From Lichenicola sp964247725 (GTDB taxonomy: Bacteria; Pseudomonadota; Alphaproteobacteria; Acetobacterales; Acetobacteraceae): a DNA stretch of 64,000 bases. The position numbers and the translations under genes are program-made. Below, in pieces: positions 1-8,606 of the stretch. Where the stretch lies: NCBI GenBank assembly GCA_964247725.1, contig CAXTVM010000006.1, positions 43,705-107,704 of the forward strand. The letters are read 5' to 3'. A model generated the notes under the pieces. That model ran no database searches, was not told where the DNA came from, and saw only the letters and a program-made list of their open reading frames with translations. How positions within the stretch are numbered: the stretch's first letter is position 1; every line of letters begins with the position of its first letter.

Positions 1-2
1 TC

Positions 3-704
3 CAGACCAATGGCTCCAAGACCCAGACCGGGTTCGAGAACATCTTCATCACCGGCAAGTGGCAGCTCTACACCAGTGACCTGCACGAGTTCGTGGTCTC
101 GCTGGGGATCATCCGCGAGCTGGGCGGGTCCGGCACCGACCATATCGGCGCCGACCATTACGGCTCCACCTCGCCGACCGGCTATTTCGGCAAGGGATTG
201 GGCGACGTGCCCATCCCGGCGCTGCGTCCGTTGGCCGTCACCGGCGAGCTCAGCTACACGATCGCCGACCGGGAGCTGAAGGCGTTCACCCCTCCGGTCA
301 TGGCCCCCGTGGGTGCCGGCGGCGAACAGTCGCCGAGCAGCGGCATCGCGGCGCAGTTCAACACCGGCAACAGCAACGCCTGGGCCGGCGGCCTCTCGCT
401 GCAGTACAGCATCCCGTACCTGCAGACCCAGGTGCACCGTTACGACCTGCCGCGCCTGTTCGACAACGTGATCCCGCTGGTCGAGGTGACCTGGACCTCG
501 CCGGCCTCCTCGCCGAGCAGCCAGGGCACCACCTGGACGGTGGCGCCGGGGGTGATCTACCTGGTGCGGTGGGGCGAGGTCGGCGTCGAGGCGCTGGTGC
601 CGGTCAACAGGGCGTCGGGCACCAATGTCGGCGCGGTGGCGCTGTTCCACATCTTCCTGGACGACCTGCTGCCGCACAGCCTCGGCAAGCCGCTCCTCCA
701 GTGA
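3..704 (+). CDS. Outer-membrane beta-barrel-like protein, C-terminal part (5' end outside window)
   Basis: The reading frame is open from the first base and ends with TGA at 702-704, so the gene begins upstream; internal GTG at 93 is not needed as a start. About 233 residues are visible. The sequence alternates short polar/hydrophobic stretches rich in Gly, Thr, Tyr and Trp and has a Gly/Asp/His-rich section near the beginning (GSGTDHIGADHYG), consistent with a beta-barrel or secreted periplasmic protein. I do not recognise the family. It lies 25 bases before copC in the same direction, so it may be a co-transcribed part of a copper-handling locus. Function is unassigned; the protein call rests on frame length and codon use. 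Confidence 0.6.
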   Translation, partial: QTNGSKTQTGFENIFITGKWQLYTSDLHEFVVSLGIIRELGGSGTDHIGADHYGSTSPTGYFGKGLGDVPIPALRPLAVTGELSYTIADRELKAFTPPVMAPVGAGGEQSPSSGIAAQFNTGNSNAWAGGLSLQYSIPYLQTQVHRYDLPRLFDNVIPLVEVTWTSPASSPSSQGTTWTVAPGVIYLVRWGEVGVEALVPVNRASGTNVGAVALFHIFLDDLLPHSLGKPLLQ

Positions 705-729
705 CCTCACAGCCCCCAGGATATCCTCC

Positions 730-1098
730 ATGACCAACCGTCCCTTCGTGGGCGCAGTCCTGTGCGCCCTGAGCCCGGCCGGGTTCCCGGCCGCCGCGTC
801 CGCCCACGCCTTCCTGCAGGACTCGACCCCGGTGGTCGGCGGCACGGTCCGGACCGCGCCCGCCGAGGTCGCGATCGACTTCACCGAGGGCGTCGAGCCC
901 GCCTTCAGCAGCATCGTCGTCACCGACCCGGGCGGCGGCCGGGTCGATCAGGGCCGGCCGCATCTGGAGGCCGGCGACGCCCGCCTGGCGATCGCGATGA
1001 AGCCGCTGCCGCCGGGCCGCTACCTGGTGGCCTGGCACGCGGTGGCGGTCGACACCCACCGCACCGAGGGCAGCTTCAGCTTCACGGTGGCGCCCTGA
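730..1098 (+). CDS. copC: CopC/YobA-type periplasmic copper-binding protein
   Basis: This 122-residue protein has an N-terminal signal peptide (about residues 1-24, cleavage after the ASA of AASAHAF). The mature protein would begin with His, the usual first copper ligand of CopC. The CopC fold signature follows: STPVVGG near the start, the DFTEGVEPAF strand region, and a final WHAVAVDTHR-TEGSFSF block containing the second His/Asp ligand group. The length is normal for the family. CopC carries copper in the periplasm, handing it to or from CopD in the inner membrane. The start ATG at 730 was chosen because it opens directly into the signal peptide. The stop overlaps the likely start of copD. 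Confidence 0.9.
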   Translation: MTNRPFVGAVLCALSPAGFPAAASAHAFLQDSTPVVGGTVRTAPAEVAIDFTEGVEPAFSSIVVTDPGGGRVDQGRPHLEAGDARLAIAMKPLPPGRYLVAWHAVAVDTHRTEGSFSFTVAP

Positions 1099-2033
1099 TC
1101 GTCGTCCCCGCCTTCCCGATAGGCGGCGGCCTGTCGCAGGCGCTGGTCCGGGGCGCCTTCGACGCCGCCCTGCTCTCGACCTTCGGCACCGTGCTGTTCT
1201 GGACCCGGGTGCTGCCGCGGTCGCGTGCGCGGACGCCACCGGAGGCGCAGGCGACGCTCGACCGCCGCCTGCTGGCCACGGTCCGTGCCAGCCTCGCAAC
1301 CGCCGCGCTGGCCGGCCTGGCCTGGCTCGGCTCCGAGACTGTCTCGATGGCCGATGCCACCGAACCAGCGGAGGTGTGGGCGGCGCTGCCGACGGTGCTA
1401 GGCGCCACGTTCTTCGGCCACATCCTGCTGCTGCAGGCTGGCGGCCTCGTGTTGACGGCGCTGGCGCTGGGCGGCGGCGGCGCATCCGGTCGGCGCCACC
1501 TCGCCCTGGCCGTGTCCGCGGCGCCGCTGCTGCTGCAGGCCGGGCACGGTCATGCCTGGTCGATGCGGGCAGCCTCCGGCCTGCTGCTGCCCTCGGCGGC
1601 GCTGCACCTGCTCGCGGGCGCCATCTGGCTCGGCGGACTGCTGCCGCTGCTGCTCGCGGTGCAGGCGGCACCACCGCGAGCCGGCGCCACCGCGGCGCGC
1701 TCCTTCTCGATCGTCGGCAAGTGGTGCGTCGCCGCCATGGCCGTCACCGCCAGCCTCCAGGCGTGGACCCTGGTCGGCGGCCTGCCGGCCCTGATCGGCG
1801 CCGCCTACGGCTGGACCGCCTGCCTCAAGCTGTCGCTGTTCGGCGTGCTGCTGGGCTTCGCCTGCCTCAACCGCTACCGGCTGGCCCCTTCCCTGCTCGG
1901 CCGGGCGCCGGAGACGGCGCGGCGCCGCCTCGTGCTCAGCATCGCGGTGCAGAGCGGCTTCGGCCTGCTGCTGCTGCTGGCCGCCGGCACGCTGGCCAGC
2001 CTGCCGCCGGGCCTGCACATGGGCGCCGGCTGA
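1095..2033 (+). CDS. copD: CopD family inner-membrane copper transport protein
   Basis: The frame encodes about 312 residues of mostly membrane-spanning sequence (eight or so hydrophobic segments), with the CopD hallmarks of conserved His/Trp in membrane segments, for example GATFFGHILLLQ, QAGHGHAWSM and HLLAGAIWLGGLLP. CopD works with CopC in copper uptake across the inner membrane. No ATG, GTG or TTG lies at the expected N-terminus; the best placed candidate is CTG at 1095, overlapping the copC stop (CTGA), which would couple translation. The start is therefore uncertain. It is followed by a decayed TonB-receptor fragment. Confidence 0.85.
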   Translation: MIVVPAFPIGGGLSQALVRGAFDAALLSTFGTVLFWTRVLPRSRARTPPEAQATLDRRLLATVRASLATAALAGLAWLGSETVSMADATEPAEVWAALPTVLGATFFGHILLLQAGGLVLTALALGGGGASGRRHLALAVSAAPLLLQAGHGHAWSMRAASGLLLPSAALHLLAGAIWLGGLLPLLLAVQAAPPRAGATAARSFSIVGKWCVAAMAVTASLQAWTLVGGLPALIGAAYGWTACLKLSLFGVLLGFACLNRYRLAPSLLGRAPETARRRLVLSIAVQSGFGLLLLLAAGTLASLPPGLHMGAG

Positions 2034-2054
2034 CCGGTCCGCCCTCATCATGAC

Positions 2055-2758
2055 GTCACAGGTGCCACGCCCATCCAGCTGTCGCCCTCGGTGATCGACA
2101 TCACCCGGAACGGGCCCGGGCCCGGCGAGGCGCAAGTGCTGTCGATCCGTGGTTTCGGATGGCCAGTACGACATTACCTCAGACCGCATCCAGATCGGCG
2201 GCCAGTGGCGGGCGCCGGGCCTGGTCCTGTCCGCCGACGCCTACGAGATCCTGTTCGACAATGCGACCGGCGTGCGCACCGTCGGCGGGCAGCCCCAGGA
2301 TTTCGCCGAGGGCAGCGTGACCTATCGCGGCCTGGAGGGCGAGCTCACCCGCACGTTGGGCGGCGGCCTCGACCTCTGCGGCAACGCCTCGCTCAACCAG
2401 GCGCGGCAGCGCGCATCGGATCAAGGCGGGGCGGGCCAGGGCGGAGTGGGCGGGCCCGCCCGACACCCCGCAGGCGACACTCACCGGCGGGCTGCTGTTC
2501 TCGCGGGGCGACCTCGCCGCCTCGCTGATCGACCGCTGGGTCGGCGCCTCCTACGGCGATGTCGGCCGCGCCGCCTTCATCGCGCCTTACAACCAGCTCG
2601 ACCTCGTGGTCGGCGACCTGCTGCGACCACCGGCGACGCTGCTGTTCTGGACCCAGGCCGGGCTGTCGGTCTTCCTCAGCGGCACCGCACGCTTCCGACG
2701 GGCTGGTCGCGGTAGCCCGAACTGCCGGGAGATCGTATGGCGTTCGGTGCTGCAGTGA
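2055..2758 (+). pseudogene. TonB-dependent receptor remnant, internally deleted and frameshifted
   Basis: Three pieces in three frames read as parts of one outer-membrane receptor. A plug-domain piece at 2055-2160 (TPIQLSPSVIDITRNGPGPG then LSIRGFG) is followed at once, in another frame, by a late barrel piece (about 2155-2430: DITSDRIQIGGQW, YEILFDNATG, YRGLEGELTRTLGGG). The last piece at about 2460-2758 holds the C-terminal strands (ATLTGGLLFSRGDLAASLIDRW). The several hundred residues normally between plug and final strands are missing. It sits right after copCD, so it may once have been a copper-related receptor. Nothing suggests it still works. Confidence 0.75.
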
Positions 2759-3801
2759 CGAGGGCGGGGGCTGGACGTCGAGACCGTGGATACACCGTTC
2801 CCGATCCAAGACCCGCGGTCCGCGTCGACGACGCCTCCGACGCCCATCGCGGGCCGGACCTGCCGCCGAGGCCGCAGGACGGGCGGCCGTTCAGCAACCT
2901 CCTGCCCGGCCGTGGCGCCGACATCCCGTTCACCGGCTTGGCACCCCTGTTCCTGTTCGAGCTGCTGCACGAGGAGACCGACACCCGCGCGACGGCACTA
3001 TCGCCTGGGTGATCGTCCACGCCTACGCAGATGGGTGTTCGTGCCGCGGGTCATCGACGACTTCGTCTCGGCCGCCCTGCGGCGACGCATCCTGGACCGG
3101 GTCCGGACGGTTGCCGTTGCGCGGCCCGTGTCTGGGACGATCGCGGCGCTGGACCCGCCGGTGATCCTGGTCGTGGCCCGCGGTGGAGAACCGTACCCTC
3201 GTCGAGCTCGAGGGCGTGCTGGTGCGAATGGTCGACTTCTCTGCCAGCTTCATCCCGGCCTCGTGGTCGCGGTCGATGACCACAACGCCCTGGACGCGCA
3301 GGGACAGACGCTGGGCAGCCACCGCGAGGGCGTGACGCGCCGCCGCCCGATCGACATCGAGCGCCAGCTGGTGGATGCGGTGTGCGCGCGTCGCCGACCG
3401 CTCGGTGACGATCCTGGACACGATCGGGCAGCCGATGTCGGCAGCCTCGCCAGGTGCCGCTGGGTCTGCAACAAGTCCGGCGACGTGCTCGGCAACCGCA
3501 CCAAATCTGCTGTTCCACGATGCCCCGCGCATCTATGGCGACCCGGCGCTCCATGATGGCGCCGTCGCCGATCCAGTTCATCAGCCCCGAGTCGGTCACC
3601 GACCGTCCCTGGACGAGGTTGCTGGTGGACACGGCGCCGGGCGAGGTCGGCGCGCTCGACTTCCGCGTCGACATCGACGGGCTGCTGGCGAGGTCGGCCG
3701 GTTCATGGACGGCCTCGCCGGTCAGCGGGCGGATCCGTCGCGGCGATGACCAGGACGGGGGCCCGCCTTCGACCTCCGGCCGCGACGCCCGAACCGGGCG
3801 G
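2759..3801 (+). other. Decayed region, no intact gene recognised
   Basis: About 1 kb with only short, mutually inconsistent open frames on both strands. A few stretches look as if they were once coding on the plus strand: FLFELLHEETDTRA near 2950, PRVIDDFVSAALRRRILDRV near 3045-3100, LVELEGVLVRMVDFSASF near 3195-3250, and VTDRPWTRLLVDTAPGEV near 3595-3640. They lie in different frames and none could be assigned to a family. The region continues the degeneration that begins with the TonB-receptor remnant. Confidence 0.5.
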
Positions 3802-4167
3802 ATGAGCATCGGATGGTCCGCGGCCGTCCGGTTCCAGCTGGTCCTGCTGCTCCTGGCCTGCGAGGCGCAAGCCGCTCCGCCGCCGGGCTCGCCGCCCGCG
3901 TTTCCGGCTCCGATGCCGACCGATCTGGATGTCGGTGGGCGGGAGAGCATCACGGTCCTGGGCAGACGACCGTCGTTCCGAACCGCACCGCTGCCCGGCC
4001 ACGGGGGCGACCGGGCGCCCTGGGACCGAGATCGGCCCATCCGGGACACGATGACAGGTGCCAGCACGGGAGCGTTCGGAAACGCCTACAACCTCGGCGA
4101 TCCCCTCGGCAGCGACGAACGGAGCAACGAGACCGGCGGGCCCTACGTGGCACCTCGTCACGATTGA
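3802..4167 (+). CDS. Small proline-rich secreted protein, unknown function
   Basis: This 121-residue frame begins with a good signal peptide (MSIGWSAAVRFQLVLLLL, then ACEAQAA). Next comes a proline-rich start of the mature chain (PPPGSPPAFPAPMP) and a polar, Asp/Arg/Gly-rich tail (RDRPIRDTMTGASTGAFGNA). Signal peptide, codon use and a clean ATG favour a real gene although it sits beside decayed DNA. The Cys in LLACEAQ could be read as a lipobox, but Glu at +2 and Ala-rich context leave ordinary cleavage equally likely. No family is recognised. Confidence 0.45.
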   Translation: MSIGWSAAVRFQLVLLLLACEAQAAPPPGSPPAFPAPMPTDLDVGGRESITVLGRRPSFRTAPLPGHGGDRAPWDRDRPIRDTMTGASTGAFGNAYNLGDPLGSDERSNETGGPYVAPRHD

Positions 4168-4224
4168 TCCGGTGCATGGGCCAGGGCATCGGGCCGCCTG
4201 GCGATACTCACGAGATCCTCGGGG

Positions 4225-4296
4225 TTAGAGCTGCACCAGGCTCGGCAGGTTGCCGTCCGGGTCGTCGAACCATGCCACCCGCGACGTGCCTCCGGG
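4225..4296 (-). pseudogene. C-terminal fragment of a VOC/glyoxalase-fold protein
   Basis: Read leftwards, the frame ends in a TAA stop (4227-4225) and gives RVAWFDDPDGNLPSLVQL as its last residues, the typical final strand of VOC-superfamily proteins (the 'DPDGN' turn followed by a hydrophobic strand). Upstream of about 4296 the similarity stops and the sequence runs into the 5' end of the neighbouring iron-permease-like gene. Only the last 20 or so codons survive, so this is a gene scrap at a rearrangement junction. Confidence 0.6.
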
Positions 4297-4367
4297 CGCG
4301 GTCCAGATCCTCAGTGCATCCTGTCAGAACCCTTCGGATACCCGGCTCCGGGCGGCCAGTCACCTTC

Positions 4368-4676
4368 GTGACCGCGGCAGTGCTGATCGTCTTGTGGGCG
4401 GTCAGCGGCCCGATCGTCGGGTTTAGCAATACCTGGCAGCTGGTGATCAACACCGGCACCACCATCGTCACCTTCCTGATGGTGTTCCTGATCCAGAACA
4501 CCCAGGACCGCGACACCGACGCGCTGCAGGTCAAGCTCGACGAGCTGATCCGCGTCACCGAAGGTGCCCGGCTGGCGCTGCTGGACCTCGAAGAACTGAA
4601 GGCGGACGAGCTTGCCCGGATCAAGTCCGGCTTCGTCGAGCTCGGCCGCAAGCACGGCGACAGCACCGATACCTGA
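4368..4676 (+). CDS. Low-affinity iron permease family protein, N-terminus apparently trimmed
   Basis: The 102-residue product has two membrane segments (about residues 1-21 and 25-48) joined by SGPIVGFSNTW, then the very characteristic TTIVTFLMVFLIQNTQDRD block. The acidic helix after it (ALQVKLDELIRVTEGAR, then LEELKADELARIK) completes the family pattern. Normal members carry about 20 extra residues before the first membrane helix; here those codons are replaced by unrelated DNA next to a VOC fragment. GTG at 4368 is the first plausible start. ATG at 4272 would add an Arg-rich leader unlike the family. Both membrane helices remain, so it might still be functional. Confidence 0.7.
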   Translation: MTAAVLIVLWAVSGPIVGFSNTWQLVINTGTTIVTFLMVFLIQNTQDRDTDALQVKLDELIRVTEGARLALLDLEELKADELARIKSGFVELGRKHGDSTDT

Positions 4677-4735
4677 TCGGCCTCTCCGGTCCTGCGGCAC
4701 GTGGCCCGCCATCGCCGGCCTGATCGGCACCGGCG

Positions 4736-5263
4736 TCAGGCGGACGGCCTCATCATGACCACCATGCCGGCGAGCTCGGGCCGAACCGGCTTCTCGAACC
4801 GCGTCCTGCCGATCTCGCGGAACCCCCAGCTCCGGTAGGCGCCGACCGCCCAATCCGCCGCCTCCATCGCCTGCAGCCAGAGGTGGGTGGCGCCATCCTG
4901 GTCAGCCCGCGATGCCGCGGCCTCGAGCAGCCTGCGGCCGAGCCCTAAGCTGCCGGCCGCGCCGAGCAGATAGAGTCGGGACAGCTCGGCGCCGCCCGGA
5001 CGCCGCTGGATGGGGTCGACCGCACCCCGGATCAGCGTGGCGAAGCCGACCACCACCCCGTTCGCTTCCGCGACCCAGACGTCCGCATCCGGCCGGGCCA
5101 GCAGGTCGGCGAAGGAGGCGGACCCGAACGTCGCCAGGTGCTCCGCGAAGGCGTCGGCGCGGTCCCAGAAGCTCCCGTAGGTCTCAGCACAGGCCGCCGG
5201 CCCGACGATGCCGAGCCGCCCGATGTCGCTCGTGCCGGCGGCACGGACGTTTGTCTCCACCAT
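4736..5263 (-). CDS. GNAT family N-acetyltransferase
   Basis: A 175-residue single GNAT domain. The acetyl-CoA binding motif A is visible as LSRLYLLGAAGSLGLGRRLL (Q/R-x-x-G-x-G/A pattern as LGLGRR, residues about 108-118), followed by the helix AAASRADQDGATHLWL. The C-terminal motif B contains the usual aromatic-rich GAYRSWGFREIGRTRF. Family members transfer an acetyl group from acetyl-CoA to an amine; the substrate cannot be read from sequence. It stands alone, convergent with the iron-permease-like gene. ATG at 5263 is the natural start. Confidence 0.88.
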   Translation of the reverse strand: MVETNVRAAGTSDIGRLGIVGPAACAETYGSFWDRADAFAEHLATFGSASFADLLARPDADVWVAEANGVVVGFATLIRGAVDPIQRRPGGAELSRLYLLGAAGSLGLGRRLLEAAASRADQDGATHLWLQAMEAADWAVGAYRSWGFREIGRTRFEKPVRPELAGMVVMMRPSA

Positions 5264-5458
5264 CGGCAGCGGTTACGCGAGCCTGAGGCCGGCTGTCCAG
5301 GCCACGATCACGGCAACGTCCGCAGCCAGACGCTCACGGCCCATTGCATGGGCCGCAGCACAAACAACGAGACGATGCCGCAATAATGACTTGACCCGTA
5401 TGGTTGTATCCTTAAAAAGTCGTAACCGTGCCTAGCGCACCCAAGGGAGTTCAGCAAC

Positions 5459-7330
5459 TTGAAGATGCGTTACGCTCGGCAGAAGCTTTTCGGTTCGGTC
5501 GCTCTCGCGGCATTCGGCTTGGTCATGGGCGCCAGGGTTCAGGCGGCCGCGGCGGACGCGGACGTCGCGGTCGGGAGCGTCCTGGCGCAGACGGTCTATC
5601 TTTCCCTCCGCCATCCGGCCGAGGCAGAGGCCTATGCCCGGGCGGTCCAGCAGCCCGGCCCCTCCTACCATAAGTTCCTGACGACGGCGCAGTTCGTCGC
5701 GGCCTACGCGCCGACGGACGCGCAGCTCAAGCAGGTCGAGGCGACGCTGACGCAGCTGGGGTACACGATCGGCACCGTGTTCCCGAACCACCTGGCGATC
5801 CAGGTGACCGGCAGCGCCGGCACCACCGAGGCGGCGCTGGGCATCAGGCTGCAGCACGTCAGCCGCGCGAGCCGCACCGGGATCATGCCGAGCGGAACGC
5901 CGCGCATGCCTGCCGCCCTGCAGGGGCTGGTACGCGGTTTTGGCGGTCTCGACACCGTCAACCTGCCGCATCCGATGAAGGTGCAGGCGGCGATCGCCGC
6001 CGCCGGAACGCCGCATCGGGTGTCCGGTGCGCTGGTTGGCGGCACCCCGGGCAACTACCTGCCTGCGGACTACGCCGCTCGCTACGACGTCAACCCGATC
6101 TACGGCCAAGGCATCACCGGCGCCGGCAAGACGATCGGCATCGTGACGCTGGCCAACTTCTTTCCAGCCGACGCCTATAGCTTCTATCGGCAGATCGGCC
6201 TCAACGTCTCGCCGAGCCGGATCACGGTCGTCAACGTCGACGGCGGCGCCGATATCGCGCCGAGCGATGCCCTGGGCGAGGGCGAGACCGACCTCGACGT
6301 CGAGGAGTCGGGCGGGCTAGCACCGGGCGCCAACATCCGGGTCTACATCTCGCCGAACAACACCAATGCGAACTTCATCGACGGCTTTGAGGCGATCGCG
6401 TCCGACAACATCGCCGACACCGTGTCGACCAGCTGGGGCCAGCCGGAGCTGGACTTCTTCGCCGATCCAGCGATGCAGATCCCGTCCTCGACCTTCCTGA
6501 TCGACGCCTTCCACGACGCGTTCCTGGAGATGGCGATCCAGGGCCAGTCCATGTACGTGGCTGCGGGCGACTCGGGCGCCTTCGACACCGTCCGCGGCTG
6601 CGCCACCACCGGCACGCCGACCGCCACCAGCCCCGTCTGCAACGCGCCCTATGCGGTCGACTCCCCGTCGAACGACCCGTTGGTCACGGCAGCCGGCGGC
6701 ACCACGACGCCGTTTTCGTTCTCGCTCAAGAGCGGCGCCGTGCTGTCTGTGGCGCAGGAGCAGGCCTGGGGCTGGGACTACATCTCGAACGAGACTGCGG
6801 CGCAGGGCAAGCCCATTCCGGTATCGGCCTTGTTCTCGGTGGGCGATGGCGGCGGAGTCAGCTCCTACTTCGCCAGGCCCTGGTATCAGGATGGCGTGGC
6901 CGGGATCACCAAGACCAAGCCGGGCCAGAGCTTCACCGAGGATTTCGGGTCGGGACCGGTGACCCAGGTGGTGCTGCCGAGCAAGTTCGCCGGCCGCAAC
7001 ATGCCTGACCTCTCGACCGATGCCGATCCGGAGAGCGGCTACCAGTTCATCGAGGAGGGTCAGGTGCAGAACTTCTACGGCGGCACCAGCTTCGTGGCGC
7101 CGCAGCTGAACGGCGTCACGGCGCTATTCGACCAGGGCGTAGGTGGCCGGGTCGGCGCGCTGAACCCGCTCCTCTACGGGTTGCAGAACGATGTCTCCAC
7201 CGACATCACGGCAGGCGACAACTGGGGCTACAACGCCATCGCCGGCTACGAAAACGCGAGCGGCAACGGAGCGCTCGACGCCACCCGGGTCGGGATCGCC
7301 CTGCTGGCTCTGAAGTACTTCAACCACTAA
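5459..7330 (+). CDS. Secreted S53 (sedolisin/kumamolisin) peptidase with pro-domain
   Basis: A 623-residue preproenzyme. Residues 1-33 form a signal peptide, about 40-175 the pro-kumamolisin activation domain (QPGPSYHKFLTTAQFV), and about 195-623 the subtilisin-like catalytic domain. The S53 catalytic set is present: Glu276 and Asp280 in GEGETDLDVEE, Asp371 in AAGDSGAF (oxyanion hole), and Ser544 in YGGTSFVAPQ. The C-terminal GYENASGNGALDA region fits the calcium site. These enzymes act at acidic pH outside the cell. TTG at 5459 was kept as start because AGGGAG-like 5443-5449 (AAGGGAG) sits about 9 bases upstream; ATG at 5465 is the alternative. A strong hairpin terminator follows. Confidence 0.95.
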   Translation: MKMRYARQKLFGSVALAAFGLVMGARVQAAAADADVAVGSVLAQTVYLSLRHPAEAEAYARAVQQPGPSYHKFLTTAQFVAAYAPTDAQLKQVEATLTQLGYTIGTVFPNHLAIQVTGSAGTTEAALGIRLQHVSRASRTGIMPSGTPRMPAALQGLVRGFGGLDTVNLPHPMKVQAAIAAAGTPHRVSGALVGGTPGNYLPADYAARYDVNPIYGQGITGAGKTIGIVTLANFFPADAYSFYRQIGLNVSPSRITVVNVDGGADIAPSDALGEGETDLDVEESGGLAPGANIRVYISPNNTNANFIDGFEAIASDNIADTVSTSWGQPELDFFADPAMQIPSSTFLIDAFHDAFLEMAIQGQSMYVAAGDSGAFDTVRGCATTGTPTATSPVCNAPYAVDSPSNDPLVTAAGGTTTPFSFSLKSGAVLSVAQEQAWGWDYISNETAAQGKPIPVSALFSVGDGGGVSSYFARPWYQDGVAGITKTKPGQSFTEDFGSGPVTQVVLPSKFAGRNMPDLSTDADPESGYQFIEEGQVQNFYGGTSFVAPQLNGVTALFDQGVGGRVGALNPLLYGLQNDVSTDITAGDNWGYNAIAGYENASGNGALDATRVGIALLALKYFNH

Positions 7331-7353
7331 GCGGAGGCCGCAAGCTTCCTACA

Positions 7354-7393
7354 AGGACGTTCCCTTGCCCTCATGGGCAGTTGGGAACGTCCT
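7354..7393. terminator. Bidirectional hairpin terminator between convergent genes
   Basis: AGGACGTTCCC (7354-7364) is matched perfectly by GGGAACGTCCT (7383-7393). A second nested stem, TGCCC/GGGCA with a TCAT loop, lies between them (7366-7379). It sits 24 bases past the S53 peptidase stop and ahead of the end of the leftward acyltransferase gene, the right place to stop both transcripts. There is no long T-run. Confidence 0.75.
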
Positions 7394-7508
7394 CGTTTAC
7401 TTACGTCTCCGAGCTGGATGGAAGCGCCATCTGCCAAGTTTCAGACTGAGGATGGATACGCCCTGGCTTGCGGGCGTCGCTGCTGATCCGACCTGGGACG
7501 GTCAGACG

Positions 7509-8606
7509 CTAAGCTGGCCGTGGCGGACGAAGGCGCAGGACCGACGCTGCCGCAAGCCGAAGCAGTCCGGCAAACAGGCGGCGCCAGGGATCCTTGCGCC
7601 GTTCGGTCAGCTCGGCGACCGCCAGCACGCCGATCAGCGTGCCGCCGACGATCAGGCAGAGCGAAGCCCAACTGCCGGGTGCCCACGGGTCCAGGGCCGC
7701 CAGGCACTGCGCTAACGGGAAGTGGAACAGATAGAGGGTGAAGGTGGCACCGGCCATCCAGCCGATCGGGCGTGTGGCCGGTCCCAGCAGGCGCCCGAGC
7801 CTGGGCGCCACCGCATGCATGCCGAGCAGGTGGACGGCAACTCCGAGCGCGATTGCGTAATCTAGGCCGATCTCCCGGCGGTGCACGAAGATCGGCGCCG
7901 GTGGACTGCGTAACCCGGCTCGCGTCGCCCACGCCTCCAGCCCCGCCACCAGGATCAGGCCGCCCGCCGCCAGCAGCCAGCCGGTGCGGCGACCAACCAA
8001 GCCGCGCCCTGCCAGCCTGCAGGTGCCCAAACCCAGCAGCCAGATCGGGAACAGCATGGCCACCCACGGTCCGGCCAGCGCCAGCACCAGTCCCACTGCC
8101 AGAAACCGGAGCCACCCGCGCCCGAACGCGAGCATGCCAAACGCCAGGTAGTACCAGACCTCGTAGGCCAGCGACCAGAACGGCCCGTTCGAGCCCGGCA
8201 TCGAGCGCGACCACCAGATCTCGTTGACGAACAGCAGCGAGCGCAGGAACTGCCTAGCCGGATGCTGGATGGTGTAACCCCAGGCCGCGCTATAAAGCGT
8301 CGGCGCAAAGTGCCGTCCGGCGGCGTCCAGCGCGAAGGTGCCGACCAGGGCCGGCAGCGCCACCGAGTAGATGCGCGCAGCACGGTTCACTGCGTAATCG
8401 GCGGCGCCACGCTCCCTGTGCTCGACGGCATGGCCGATCACGAAGCCGGACAGCACGAAGAACACCAGCACCGGCATGATCCAGCCATGCGTCATAAAGA
8501 CGCCGAAATGACCCGGAGTCCAAAGCCAGGCACAGTGGCCGAGAAAGACGGCCATCGCCGCCCCCAAGCGCAGCAGGTTCAGGTAGGTGGAGAACTCACG
8601 GGTCAT
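7509..8606 (-). CDS. Acyltransferase 3 family membrane protein (OafA/YrhL-like)
   Basis: A 365-residue protein with about ten membrane segments. The AT3 signatures are clear: the N-terminal LNLLRLGAAMAVFLGH with the catalytic-type His, FFVLSGFVIGH, the Arg-containing NRAARIYSVAL loop, and PFWSLAYEVWYY (the W-S-L-x-x-E motif). Family members O-acetylate or succinylate cell-surface and secreted glycans at the inner membrane. The gene ends just beyond a shared terminator with the S53 peptidase and faces away from the exopolysaccharide block starting at 9448. It is a reasonable candidate for acylating that polymer, but this is only proximity. Confidence 0.9.
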   Translation of the reverse strand: MTREFSTYLNLLRLGAAMAVFLGHCAWLWTPGHFGVFMTHGWIMPVLVFFVLSGFVIGHAVEHRERGAADYAVNRAARIYSVALPALVGTFALDAAGRHFAPTLYSAAWGYTIQHPARQFLRSLLFVNEIWWSRSMPGSNGPFWSLAYEVWYYLAFGMLAFGRGWLRFLAVGLVLALAGPWVAMLFPIWLLGLGTCRLAGRGLVGRRTGWLLAAGGLILVAGLEAWATRAGLRSPPAPIFVHRREIGLDYAIALGVAVHLLGMHAVAPRLGRLLGPATRPIGWMAGATFTLYLFHFPLAQCLAALDPWAPGSWASLCLIVGGTLIGVLAVAELTERRKDPWRRLFAGLLRLAAASVLRLRPPRPA

